From the NCBI GenBank assembly GCA_036937835.1, contig CM072877.1, forward strand, positions 16,732,001-16,796,000: DNA of 64,000 bases, read 5' to 3'. Source of the DNA: Pampus argenteus (taxonomy: Eukaryota; Chordata; Actinopteri; Scombriformes; Stromateidae). Below, piece by piece: positions 48,865 through 60,910 of the stretch (within the stretch, counting starts at the first letter, position 1; each line of letters opens with the position of its first letter). Below the pieces are notes generated by a model. The model worked only from the letters and a program-made list of their open reading frames with translations. It was not told where the DNA came from and did no database searches. The position numbers were made by a program, and so were the translations under genes.

Positions 48865-49245
48865 GAAGTTACTGAAGTGATATTAACTTAATGTTATTAG
48901 TAACTGGCAACCCGGTACACGTGACAGCAGACTCGAGCATTATATTAGTTGTATTACTGACTGGCGATGTGACTGAAGGGACGTTAGATTAGTTGTATGA
49001 TGCCCAGAAATGTGGCGCATGAAACAGCAATAGTTACAGAAGTCATGTTAGATTAGTAATATTATTAACTGGCAACCAGCGACCCGGAATTACGTTACTG
49101 AAGTGACGTTTGATTAGTTGTGTTAGTAATCAACAACGTGGTGCTGATAACTGTAGATATCACTAAAGTGAGGTTAAATTAGTTTTACTAACTGGCAACC
49201 CCATATGTGTAATGGCAGACATTACTGATGTTATTGAAAACATCC
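48865..49245 (+). repeat. Degenerate minisatellite, 60-100 bp spacing
   Basis: A core ctgaagtgacgttagattag (variants) recurs at about 48870, 48969, 49036, 49096 and 49161. It is usually followed by ttgtattagtaactggcaac. Spacing varies from about 60 to 100 bp, so units have gained or lost sequence. It directly adjoins the 72-bp array. Confidence 0.75.
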
Positions 49246-49379
49246 AATATGTGTCTAAGAACAGTGGGATGTTTCTAGAGACTGTATGTGTGACTGACAA
49301 CCAGGTTCCAGCTGGAGATGAAGGAGGGAGGTCTGTCCATAGACCGACACAAAGAGGGATATACCTGATGATGTACCTG

Positions 49380-49770
49380 TGGCCGTAGGAGCTCTGTGAC
49401 GTCACGCACGGCGACTCTGGCGGTGGTTGGCTCAGGTGAGGAAACCGGAAGCGCGGGAGACTCGTAGATTGTTGCTGCTGAGCAGAGATGAAGGTCTGGC
49501 TAACCGTTGCAGGCGGGTGACGGTTCAGTCCCGGATGTCGGGCTCCGTCTGTGGATGTGAAGACAGCCGGATTGAAGAGGAGTGTTGTCGGCCCTCGCTG
49601 ACGGAGTCGGAGGGATCTCGTTATGGGAGTTTGAATGGAGGTGTCCGTGCGGCCGGTATGTGTATGTTCCGGTATGCTGTGGTCTGACTGCTCTTTCGGG
49701 TTCAAACACATCTCCATCTGGATCGGACGGGTTGACCTGCAGCTTCTGGTCCGAGGTGAGTTGACTCTTT
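49380..49770 (+). promoter_or_regulatory. CpG-rich block with CRE, ETS site and splice donors
   Basis: A perfect CRE TGACGTCA (49397-49404) and an ETS core ACCGGAAGC (49444-49452) lie in the most CpG-rich sequence right of map1b. Downstream on the plus strand is an ATG (49534) opening a 40-codon frame (MSGSVCGCEDSRIEEECCRP...). It runs into a strong donor GTATGT at about 49655; a second donor, GTGAGT, lies at about 49756. This looks like a promoter plus first exon transcribed away from map1b. I do not recognise the peptide and found no following exon, so it could also be a lncRNA start or a CpG-rich repeat. Confidence 0.35.
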
Positions 49771-50034
49771 TCTGAAAGGCTTTGGTTTGCAGTTTTTTTT
49801 TCTTCATTAGTGCAACCAAGTGATTGTTGAGAATCTGACAGAAAACTAATATCTGGTGGTAGCGTTGACTTTGTTGCTGGAATGACTGCGATAAGTTGCA
49901 ACTGTGCAGATAACGCGAGAGTTAGATTGGCGTTTATACGAATACCGGAAGAGGCGTGGTTCAGGTTCAGGTGTGGTTCAGGTCCTGAAAGTTGCTGGTT
50001 AAGCTTCAAATATTAACAGATGGATCCTAAATGC

Positions 50035-50100
50035 AGAGATTCTTCCAACATGACACAACAAACCCTGATATTATCAGTCACATGTCTTTCAGGTCATATA
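50035..50100 (+). repeat. Dispersed repeat family C, copy 1
   Basis: ttccaacatgacacaacaaa then ccctgatattatcagtcaca and tgtctttcaggt matches 60838-60910 (caacatgacacagcaaatcc ... cacctctttcaggt). Both copies are short and diverged. Confidence 0.5.
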
Positions 50101-51939
50101 TATGTTCACACAGTTAATATATCACAATGTCATGAAATGGATTCTTGCATTGTTCATTTATGCATAAAGAGCATAAGAGAGACATACTGTCTGATCACAG
50201 TATCCGTCTTTGATAAATGAATGAATGAAATGGGGACAACATGCTCTTCCATCTTTGATCTCCCTCAGGTTGATTACTTACAGTCTAATGTTCACTCTAG
50301 TTCACTTTCATTTCACGAGGTTCACTTGATAAAAAATAATTTACTAAAACCTTTTTGTTTTTTTGATTAAGTCCAAATGATTTCATATAAAAGAAAGAAA
50401 TATCGAATCAGAAGGGGGGGTTAAAGATGGGCATCATAGGATATGATATGACAGATCTGTCATATTTTACAAGAAAGGAAATAATGTGTGTTTATGTATT
50501 GATGTTAAATATAGTTGGCAGTAAATAAAAAGCCGTTCTATCTTGTGACAGCAACATATAAGATGCTCAGCTTCTTTTGTGAGATTAATCTAGCAGCTCA
50601 AATACTGCAGACATACTTCAGAACGGTTGCAAGAACACAAAACCCTGACTTTCAAGCTGGATGTCCCTCTGGCAAGGCCTCATTGATGTGTTTCTGTCTC
50701 ATGGATGGGGTCACTGCAGGGGAGTTATTGACTTAAAAAAAGGCTATCAGGAATAGCAGTCCACTCAGCAGCTCCTGGATGTGAATATTTCAGGGCCTTT
50801 GTGGCCCGGTGGGCCGGGCTTGTTCATATTCTCCTAAGGCAGTGGGAGGTCATATCAAACATTCATTATAACCAGCTAGGAAAGCATTAAAAATACAACA
50901 TGCTGCATGCTACAACAAAAGACACAGACACGAATGGGATATACATGTTGTGTCTGTGTATGTTGGAGCAGAGACGTATACATTGTTTTAGGGAGGAGCA
51001 ATGATAGACTGCTTTTAGTATTTTTGCTTGAACAGATGCATTTGTGTCTGCGTGTAAACAGGCAACTCGAAAATGAACATGGAAGGATTTTAATAATTCA
51101 AAAAACCCCTAAATCCGTGATGGATCATGTGATGCCTCAGGTCACTTATAAAAACAACCAAGAAGTGAGATATGCATGGATAATGCACTGGGTGTGTCTG
51201 GAAACCAAAAATATATTCAGTTAAGAAACAAAATAAAACACAATAGTAAATAACTGTAGATATAAACATACAGAATACAATATTCTACAGGAGGTATATC
51301 AGATGTTCAGAAATACCACCAAACTGAGTTATATTACAGTAGTTTGAATCCAATTCAGCAGTAATTTTCAGTCACATATACACTGTCTTTCACATCTCAA
51401 ATTAACTGTAAGCAATTATTTCTCTATTCTGATGTGTCCTTTACGTATTAAATAATTGTGCAGCTTTAAAAAAAAAAAATGCACTTGCAGTAATAATGCA
51501 ACACACCTGCTGTATCAGAGCTCTCTTTGTTGTCTCATCATCATATCAAAGTGTTGTTTGCCACACTTCTTTCAGATGACACACACTTCTAATTTGCATG
51601 ATAATCTTAATACGGCACCTTGGTAGCAGTGTTTTTAAGGCTGACTGAGTTACGTCTGTGTCAGCGAAGTACAAATGTAGTGTGGGGAACACTTCCAGAT
51701 TTTTTTGTCTGCTGTTTTGCATAATGTTTGTTTCCCAGCCATCAAAGTCACCTGCAGACTCTGGTTAGTGTTCTTGCTTGATACGAGTTCTGTAGTTGAT
51801 GCTGTCAACCATTCAAATTTACAGGAACGTCTGAAAAACATGGATTGGCATTAAGGATACGGATTTTAATTGTTTTTTTTTATTTGTTTTTTTACTACTT
51901 TTGACATTGACATTGGGAGCTTACTTTTCCGCCACTGCC

Positions 51940-52085
51940 CCCCTAATCTTTACAATCTTAGGTCCTCTTTTATTTATTAATTTACACGCAACCAGTGGGC
52001 CACATATTTCATTAACACAGCATTCATTTTCATGTCTATGCTGATGATGCACATCTTAAACCTGGTAACCTAAGTCTCTTGTTTG
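51940..52085 (+). mobile_element. L2-type LINE reverse transcriptase fragment
   Basis: atcttaggtcctcttttatt resembles the conserved 'ILGPLLF' coding segment of L2/CR1-group reverse transcriptases. About 90 bp later, ttttcatgtctatgctgatg encodes F-H-V-Y-A-D-D, the catalytic YADD box. A frame shift separates the two, and the remainder is lost, so it is a dead fragment. Confidence 0.65.
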
Positions 52086-52366
52086 CCTCCAGCTCGTTCA
52101 AACTCCAGGAAATCAGTTGACATCATTTCCATTCCTGCATTTTTGCACTAGTTTCTAGTGATTTGAGGATCAATTGATTCAGACAGTTTTTGTCTTTCTG
52201 GGACACTTTTTCTTCTGAATTGGTTTAGTTGTGATTTGATGTATTTTTTATCATAAGCATGTAGGATTTCCTGTACAAAAAGTGCTTGTGTTTCAGTGTT
52301 TTCTAACTGATTTTTTTTTCATACTGGACTTTCCATAAAAGGGAAACTGAAAAAAAAAAAAAAAAA

Positions 52367-52670
52367 GTGGGCCGGCTGCAGTTCAGGAGGCAGAACGGGT
52401 CGCCAACTAATCAGAAGGTCGGTGGTTCGATCCAGTGCTCTTCCAGTCTGCATGCCTTGGGCAAGATGCTGAACCCCAATTTGCAAAGTGTGTGTGTGTG
52501 TGTGTGTGTGTGTGGCAATGTTCTGGGGTGCTTTGGACAGGACGTTTGGACACCTTGCATGACAGCATTTGCCATCAGTGTGTGAATAGGTGAATGTTGA
52601 CATGTGTTATGAAGCACTCTGAGTGGTCGATAAGACTAAAAAAACACACTATATAAGTACAATCCATTTA
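52367..52670 (+). mobile_element. tRNA-derived SINE
   Basis: The 5' part has a B-box ggttcgatcc (52424-52433) and an A-box-like gctgcagttcaggagg. The body continues ccttgggcaagatgctgaac, and the 3' end gaagcactctgagtggtcg then cactatataagtacaatcca is typical of widespread teleost SINEs. A (GT)n expansion (52488-52514) lies inside. It inserted next to the L2 remnant. Confidence 0.8.
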
Positions 52671-52679
52671 AAATTTAGT

Positions 52680-52856
52680 GTTTATCCTGTTCTGGTATTT
52701 CCTTTGTGCATGCTCCTCACTGTTTTGCTGTTTTATAGTTTCATTATATGCTCTAGTTTTAAAAAAGTGTCATTATTTTAGCATGTTTTATTGTTGACTC
52801 TATTTCACTGTTAAGCACTATGGAAATAACATTATATTATTATTATTATTATCAGA
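52680..52856 (+). mobile_element. LINE 3' tail with (TTA)n end
   Basis: tttcactgttaagcactatg then gaaataacattatattatta-type sequence and a (TTA)n tail is a LINE-like 3' end. It probably belongs to the same L2 copy as 51940-52085, now separated by the SINE. Confidence 0.45.
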
Positions 52857-53849
52857 TTACATCAAAATACCCACCATGATTACTGGATACTTCCTGTGAC
52901 AGAAACACAAGATGTCCCTTAATCAAATGTAGAAATATCATATACCTGATAAGTAACATAATTACATCTAATATGAACGAGTGAAGTTTAATGATTCTGA
53001 AACAGCCATCTGCACTGACTTGGCTTCAGACCACAATTAGGACCCCACTGCCATGGCACTGTTCCAGAGAGAGTGTGGGTTTGTGGGTAAAACATCGTTT
53101 CACTGGCTGCATCTCACAAGCTCCTCCTGTGCAGAGTTGGCATATGTGCACACAATGGCATAGCGTATTTGGATGATAGAAAAAAAGGTGTTGTTCAGAT
53201 TTATAACATGTACAAAACAGAGCAATGAACGAGAGTCGAGCAGTAAAAACAGGTCTTGGATGTACTGGTACAGTCACTGTAAAATGTATATGCTTTATAC
53301 AGCAATTAGTGCACACATATAAAGACAAGGCAATGAGTATGGAATAAAAAAAAAAAAATTATCTAGGTGCACTGATTAATAAATATACTTTTTAGGTTTT
53401 GAAGTGAACATTTTAAGCTTAGGAAGGAAAGTACAGGTGCACAGAGTACTCTCCATCACCTCCATCCCTGAGGAGTACCTCACTCTGCCCTGCTTGGTAT
53501 CTCTGTGGTACGTCTGTGGGCCAGTCTGCACCCTGCTGAGGTGACAACACCAATGTGTCAACCCAGTTTGTGAGAGTGTGTGTGTGTGTGTGCGCGTGGG
53601 TGGGGTGTCTGAACACGTAATGAACTGGAGAGACAGAAACAGGAAGGCAGAGGGGAAGTGAGTTCAATCAATGAAGTTCATATGAGCACACAGAGAGTTT
53701 AACATGCTCGGTTATGACACAGAGCTGTGTTTTACCTTTTTAAAATGATTGTATTCATAATTTATAATAATATTGTTATTGTTGAAAAAGCTACTGCTAG
53801 TAATTACTGCATATATGTGTCCTATTTCACTGTAAAGTCAATTCTCACT

Positions 53850-54055
53850 GGAAGCTTCACGTTTCCACATCACACTTGCGTATATTGAATATGTGACGTC
53901 ACGAAAACCACCACGAGCACAGAGAAACTTTCACACTCTTCAGCAGATAAATGAGAAAACAGCCTTCTAGTGTCAAAGTGTGCACATGCATCGAACATCC
54001 AACTATAAGAACAATAAGGAAAAAAAACACATTTTTGAGTGGAGGTGAACTTTTA
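53850..54055 (+). repeat. Dispersed repeat, copy 2
   Basis: It matches 13645-13870 at gtttccacatcacacttg, tagtgtcaaagtgtgcac, aacatccaactataagaaca and aaaacacatttttgagtgga. It contains a perfect CRE-like TGACGTCA (53894-53901) not present in copy 1. Confidence 0.5.
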
Positions 54056-55564
54056 ACATTTCAGCCTTTGCCAGAATTATGTCCAAGTATCAATTTATTT
54101 TTGAAATGCCGAGCAGAAAATACCAATGTCTGACCTGTTTTTTGGGGACATGACTCACAACGACAAGCTGACTCTGTGCACAGCAGCGGTGCGTGTGTGT
54201 GTGTGTGTGTGTATATATGTGTTTGTACATGTGTGTGTGTCTGAACCAGCTGAACCCTATTGTGTCTGTGTTAGATGACTGATGGGCAGATAACACGACT
54301 GTCTAGATTTCAAACAGCTGAACCATCTGAAGATCATATTAACCACATAAAGCAGAAAATGTACAGATTAATGAGGTATTTACTATTAAGTACATATAAA
54401 GTTTGACACATTAAGATTGTGATTTTCACGCTAGAAGCCTTTTCTTTTGTTAGTTTGGGATACAGCCTGTCAGATTTCTTTAAGGCTGGCGCTTAAAGGG
54501 AATAAGACGACCTTCTAATCTGCACTTTACTAAGTGATCTCCTGCTGAGGCTCAGAAAGGAAAAGGTATTATTGGCAGTAGCGAGGTAGCTTTTTGGTAA
54601 CGGTCCCAGGAGGCATTAGCCCTGATTTAAGGTGGTAGAGTAACATCCAGATGCCATAGAGTGAAATTCTAGGATGATGCAGCAGAAAATGTTTCATAAT
54701 ATTACCTGTTTTTAATGTATATGAGTTTTCTTTAGTTTAGACTATGTGTGAGAGGCTTTGACATTATCAGACTGACAGCTCCACCTTGTGGTGATATAGA
54801 GATATATTCCATTCCTGCTTTTATTAAAATCACGTCAAACTATTTAATTTACATTTTTGTTTGAAATAACACCACTGACAGAAGTCTTGATTATACTACA
54901 CACCTTCTGTTCACTTACAGCAGCTTCTTCATACACTTTCCATTCATTCTGCTACTCTTCAAGTTCACATCAGCTACTGTATGTCCATACAGATCTTAAT
55001 ATAGTGTGTTTTGGGTTTTTTTTTGTACGTTTATTCAATATTATTGTGCCTTTGTTGACATTTGTTAATATTGTCGCTTCATTTAGTTTATGTCAACCTT
55101 AATGCACATCACACATTGCATATACATATATGGAAACAGATTAATGACACGACAAATAACCATAATATAATATAATATAATGTAATTATTTCTATTATGT
55201 GTGCTTTCCTGGAGCGAAAGATGCTCTTCTTAAAGCAGAGCCGTTAAATACAGGAAGTGGCTGAGCGTACACCGTAACCTTGGCTACCAGATCAATGGAC
55301 AATGAACAATGGATTTTTAAGAACTGTATTTCCCCGTGACTTCATGAAGTATGCTCACCTGTTTTTACATGTTGTATTTAACACTCGAAACATAATCCCA
55401 CTATTCAATGTTGAGCGTGAACTGATGTTTGAATTAATTACACACCGAGGATGTTATTATATACGACTACACCCTCTCCCAGATCTTCTTACTGATGTGA
55501 GCATAGATCCTGATGACTAAACTCTGAGTGAGCAGAAGTTAAATAAACATCCCGCCCTGTCGCA

Positions 55565-55730
55565 GGTACAGAAAGTATTCACAGTGCTTCACCTTTCACT
55601 TTTTTTTTTTCATTTTATGTTACAGCCTTTATTCCAAAATTGATTTATTTTTTTCCTCAAAATGTCTACACATAATACTCCATAATAACAACTTGTTTGA
55701 TATTTTTGCAAATGTATTAAAAATGTATAC
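55565..55730 (+). mobile_element. Tc1/mariner-type transposon end fragment
   Basis: gtacagaaagtattcacagt then gcttcacctttcac, atgttacagcctttattcca and aaaattgatttatttttttc correspond to the conserved end of common teleost Tc1-like elements, followed by gcaaatgtattaaaaatgta. No transposase frame remains. Confidence 0.65.
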
Positions 55731-56207
55731 TTCTCTTTTAAATCGCTTGGTCCACATTTCACAGCTCTTCACGAGGGCTCTGTTCACTATGTCTACACTT
55801 GATCTCTGAGTCAGCATGACATCGGGAGCTCGATCCGGGAACCTCAATCATTACAACAAGAAGCACTTTCTCTTTGATTCTTTCTTAAACTGCACAAACT
55901 TGTCATTATCTGGAATGTGCACACAGAGTCTCTGTACAGATTACAGAAAACGTGCAGTCTGTGAGGTCTTGTTTTTGCACCAGGCGTTTTATTATCAGCC
56001 AACTGTTTGTCAGCTATTTTTTTTTCCACACAGGAGCAAATTTAAGGAAGACTAACTGCAAAGTCAGCCTGTTTTATTATCTGAATTTAAAAAATCAAAA
56101 TACAGCCAGAGAGTGGTGCTGTAGTGCTACAACGAAACAAAATGACACTTAATAGAGGAAGGAAACTACTGTATCCTCCGTGGGTGTGTTATTCTCCACA
56201 CTTGTCT

Positions 56208-56240
56208 GTATGACAAGTGTCATGCAGACACTTGTCATAC
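56208..56240. repeat. 14-bp hairpin with 5-nt loop
   Basis: GTATGACAAGTGTC (56208-56221) and its exact reverse complement (56227-56240) flank atgca. A third related copy, cacttgtctgta, sits immediately upstream. It is too short to be a typical pre-miRNA. Confidence 0.85.
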
Positions 56241-56654
56241 ACCCCCCCCACACACACTTATCTAATCTCATGTGCAAGAGCCAAACCAATAACAAATTGA
56301 TCGACGAGTATTGTGTGTTTATCTGAAGCTTGATATATCCTCTGTGCCGCATGTTAATGAGCCACACCACTGCGCTGGGTGACGCGTTCCTTCTCCGTGA
56401 AGATTACGGTGGTTTGTTTGGGAACGGCTCCAAAGACCAATGAGAGTGATCACGTTTTCAGTGTCTGGAGAGTAGTTCTGTGTAAGGCAGACAAGCTTTG
56501 TTATGCTACATATCACGACCTCTTCGGCTTTGGATACACACAACAGCTGATCGGCTTGATTACTTACATCAGTATATTGTTAGTTTGGCGCTGCACATTA
56601 TATTTATTGATGTTAATATAGTCAATCAGAGACGGACTAGTTATTTCACCCACT

Positions 56655-56790
56655 TCCATTCTTAATGCTAAGCTAACAGCATAGTGTAATTTCACATTTA
56701 ACACACAGATATGAGAGTGGCATTGATCTCATCGTTTGACTCACAGCAAGTAATCGAATCTCAAACTATTCCTTTGACTTTTCCTTTAAA
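56655..56790 (+). mobile_element. MITE fragment
   Basis: cacttccattcttaatgcta then agctaac, cagatatgagagtggcattg and atcgaatctcaaactattcc resemble the end of another common teleost MITE (…cttatgctaagctaac…atgagagtggtatcaatc…caaactattccttta). A faint second copy may end at 63690-63722. Confidence 0.5.
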
Positions 56791-58147
56791 ATTGAGACAT
56801 TCAGAGCTGCTGATTCAATTGTGGGTTAATGTAGGGAATTAATGTAGTGCCCAGCACCCTCCCTGACAACACACAGTGTGATGGAGCGCTTAATAGAGCC
56901 AACTCTGCTTAGTGGTGTAAGCAAACTGAAGGGGGAAAAAAAACACAAGAGAATATACACAGAATCTTCTCAACCCCCCATTAAAACAGAGCAAAGAAAT
57001 AGAAGATTTACTGACCAATGCTTTTTGCTTAACACTGCTATAAAACCCATTAATGCAGCAAGACGTCTAGTTTGCCATTAATCAGAGAAAGGGGGGAGAA
57101 ATTATGAAAGTCCTTTTTGAAATCATGATACATGTCATGCAACAGACCACTAAATGTTCTTTTACTTTGCCAAACAAAGTAGAGTAAAAGATACTTAAAT
57201 AAATAGATTAGCTCAGTGACCTTTCCATTAATGCGCTCGCAGGGATAAAAACCTCCCGAGTGAATTACAACTGCGAGTTTCCAGTAAAAAAAGCAGGATT
57301 TCAGTGTATCAGCTTCGTCCTTCCTGCGTTCAGAACTGTTCATTCTTCTGCTGAACTGTATGAAAGGAACCTCACATCTCAACAGACTGTGCTGTTCTCC
57401 GCTATGTGGTTCTTCGGTCTGGTTCCTATCAGTTTAAAGGCTCAATCACTTCTTATCTGACTTCTTAGCTGTGTGTTATCCATCAACAGAATGACTGATG
57501 TTCATCCAGAGCTCACACACACACACACATTCACGAGTATACACTCACTCCATTCCTTTGGCTGACTTTATTTTGACCTGCCCTATGAAACAGTTTTAGA
57601 TATTTTAATGTCATTTCGGTTTAAGTTTAATGTTTAACTTACCTGCTCTGTCAGCACAATTTACCCATCACACCTCGCTACGTCCATCTTTATATACCGT
57701 CTACAGGTGAGTTACACTGGGAGGTGTTTGTCAAGGTGTACCTTTTATAAATCTGCAACTATAGGATTATAATAAAGATGATATTAATAACACTGTGAGA
57801 GCTATTATCACTGAACACAGCTATAGAAATCCTACATGTGTTCTCTGTGTTGCATCAGTGGGAATCATCTGGATGGAAATTGAAAGCTGCTATAGCTATT
57901 TTTTTTATTTCTTTTATTATCACAATGGATCACATGACTATCAAACCCATATATCAAAAATAAATACATAAAATAAAATAAAAACAAATAAATGAATGCC
58001 AGTTTCATTATGCAAACACAATTATATGGATATAATAATTTAAGATATTGACTCGGACTTCACATCACTTTGATCTAAATTCCTTTGGAGAGTTTTTATT
58101 GAGGCCGAGTTATGAAAACATCATTTTGGAAATATTAGTAATTTATA

Positions 58148-58178
58148 ATAATAATAATAACAATAATAATAATAATAA
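58148..58178 (+). repeat. (AAT)n/(AAC) microsatellite
   Basis: Ten trinucleotide units with one AAC variant. Confidence 0.9.
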
Positions 58179-58756
58179 AATAGTATTTACAAAAGCTTAC
58201 TTAGACTTGCAGTCCGACAAACATTTAGAAATTCTTTACAAATCTGATTACATATTTACAGATGCAACTCACCGATTCATCACTCTCATTATATGCACTG
58301 GCTGTTTTTTGTTGCCGCAATACGGACAAATATTTTTCTTGTCGTTTCAGCTTGCTTCCAGAGATGCAGTCAGAAATGAGCTTGAAAGGTTTTCTGTTTA
58401 ATTAGTTGTTTATGCAGTGACTCAGCTCAGGTTTGCCATCTGGATCAGATACACTCACATCTAACCAGATCTGTGACGCTGAATATAGCTGCTCGAGAAA
58501 TGGTCATTTACTGGAAATGTTGTCCTTTTTTTAAAAGGTTCAATCACGACACGTGGACAAACACATGACTGTACGCTCGCATCACAGGACGGACAAACAA
58601 ATATTTACAGAGATAAATACAAATAATGTCGAACATACGCACATGGACATGCATGAATCAAAAGTTATTATATTATCAGGAAAATAAATGAGGACGTGTA
58701 AACTATTAGTGACGTAAATGAGGAACTTCTGCATAAAACTTGTGTTGGATAGTTTT

Positions 58757-58790
58757 ACTGGACTTGGTTATTTAAATAACCAAGTCCAGT
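58757..58790. repeat. Perfect 34-bp palindrome
   Basis: The 17-bp arm ACTGGACTTGGTTATTT is followed at once by its exact reverse complement, with the centre between 58773 and 58774 and no spacer. The symmetry stops at 58756/58791. The surrounding sequence is ordinary AT-rich DNA without further symmetry. Confidence 0.97.
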
Positions 58791-59299
58791 TGCGTTCGAT
58801 TTAATCTCCTTGAGATAACTATGACCTGGATGAATGAGAATATTCACAGGCATAGTTTTACTTTAATTACCTATAATCAGAACCAGAGGCTTGTATATCC
58901 TAAAATGCATAACACATCAAGTTATTGAAATACTGTTGTTGTTTTTTTTAACAATAAGGTTAATTAAAAACAACCAACCCTAACATTTGACTATCTGTAG
59001 CACTTATAAACAATGTTTTAATATTTGATAAACTATAATACTTTAATGTAGTAATAAGCAGATTCCCGATTAACACAGATGCTTATTACTGTATTAATTA
59101 TATAATTCATCTGTTAATCATCTGCAAATGGTGCATAAACAATAAAACAACGGTTGATAACACAATATAGTCTGAATAATATTTATTACACATATGAATT
59201 AAAACTACTGTTTGTTATAAATGTGTTTAAAAACTTCCGAAGACATGTTGAGCTTGAACGTACTTTGTTGACTTTTGAAACGGCGGTTTGACAACACTT

Positions 59300-59638
59300 T
59301 AAGATTAAGATTTACTTTTTATTTATCCCTCAATGGGGAAATTATTTTTTCACTCTATTTTTATTTACATGCATTTAACCCGGATACATACACACATGCA
59401 GTACAACGGCACAGACGTGCAATGTGGAGAGAGATGGGCAGCCAGCCAAACCGGCGCCCAGTGAGCAGTTAGGGGGGGTCGGTGCCTTGCTCAAGGGCCC
59501 CTCGGCAGTGCCCAGGAGGTGAACTGGCACCTCTCCAGCTACCAGCCCACCTTCCATATTTTTGGTCCATGTGGGACTTGAACCGCCACCCTCCGGTTTT
59601 CAAGCCAAGTCCCTATGGACTGAGCTACTGCCGCCCCA
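59300..59638 (-). mobile_element. tRNA-derived SINE, minus orientation
   Basis: On the minus strand it begins ggggcggcagtagctcagtc (A box) and has B box ggttcaagtcc (59573-59583). It continues through cttgagcaaggcaccgaccc and ctgggcgccggtttggctgg and ends near tccccattgagggataaat. The full 5' head and tail are present (about 340 bp). The tRNA-like head is not a functional tRNA gene because the cloverleaf does not close. Confidence 0.85.
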
Positions 59639-60218
59639 TTTTTTATTAAAATAAATAAATACTCACTTCTAGCAGCGAAATATCTGAAACAAATACGATG
59701 AACAGCGTCCGTGTCACCTATGTCAAGCAAGCCGGGTCACTTCTAGATCCAATAAAATAATAAAATATTCGAGACTTTGTGAGTTTCATCACTGACTTAC
59801 ACTGTTCGTAGTTCCTTATTCCTAGAGGAACTATTAAAGCACTGTAATATTTTCCCCTCTGCCAAGCAAAACTGGCTACAGATATGACACAAGACCAAAT
59901 CAAGCAGCGGATGTTTGAACTTGTGACTCTGACATACTGAACGACATGAATGTGACAAAGCTTGTGAGGAAAACATAATGATAGCATGCACACAGTCGCT
60001 GCATGAAGTGAGCGTGTGTGGTTTATTATTTATTATACATACATACATTGTATTTAGACATTTACAAGATCATTTTTTTTATTTATTAATTTGAAACATG
60101 ACCTTTCAGTTTAAACATTTTTAATGTCAGGGGTCGTTCTCTCTCTGTATTGTGTCAGTCTTTCCTTCTCCAGCGCCTCAACTTAAACCAGACGTGGTGT
60201 CTGTTAATGTGTCTGTTA

Positions 60219-60247
60219 ATGTGTGTGTGTGTGTGTGTGTGTGTGTA
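60219..60247 (+). repeat. (GT)n microsatellite
   Basis: About fourteen GT units. Confidence 0.9.
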
Positions 60248-60526
60248 TTCTAGGCCGTGTGGCAGCGGCAGTCAGGCCTGGCCAGTGTTATTGTCTTCTG
60301 CCAGTGAGGATGCCAGCACGTTGCTGATCCTCCTTCTTCTAAATCCGCAGCATTTTTTGGGCACAGTGTTTACAAAACCAAGTAAGGCCATCTTTCAAAG
60401 GACCAAGGGACAGACATCCTTGGGAATGTTTCTGAAATGTTTATTGATATCGTCTGGGCAAATTAAAGACGCACATTACCGTCACATGGGAGCAAGTGGG
60501 CTGCCATGTACAGTTTGTCAAGTTTA

Positions 60527-60548
60527 CCCCCCCCCCCCCCCCCCCCCC
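60527..60548 (+). repeat. Poly(C) tract
   Basis: A 22-base run of C, unusually long for vertebrate DNA; its exact length may be affected by sequencing error. Confidence 0.85.
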
Positions 60549-60837
60549 AAATTCTATTAATCTCACTCCTCGGCTGATGTCCCGTAAATAAAACCGATTC
60601 AAACCACAAAGAGAATTACTATTAAAAGCTATTATACCGTTTATCTTTGGGTAACTTGGCTAAATGTGCACTTTTAATGCACACTCAGCGCTTAAAATTG
60701 TAAATTATGCAAAAATGTTCCAGTAAATCCCCAGAATATGACCTAGATATATAGACCTGGAAATGTGCATGATACAGCCCCTTAAATCACTAACTGATAG
60801 ATAGATTATCAATGCTCAACTTTTCAGAAATGCACAT

Positions 60838-60910
60838 ATTCATCCAACATGACACAGCAAATCCTGAGCACACAGACATCAACAGTCACACCTCTTTCAG
60901 GTATTATATG
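60838..60910 (+). repeat. Dispersed repeat family C, copy 2
   Basis: Counterpart of 50035-50100, sharing ccaacatgacacagcaaatc and ctctttcaggt. Confidence 0.5.

Noticed and set aside
49163..50009. Overlapping 218- and 169-codon minus frames
   Set aside because: They overlap in different frames, are Ser/Pro/Thr/Gln-rich as expected from antisense CpG-rich DNA, and match no family I know.
59566..59638. tRNA gene on the minus strand
   Set aside because: It has A and B boxes but is the head of a SINE; a consistent cloverleaf and anticodon arm are not formed.
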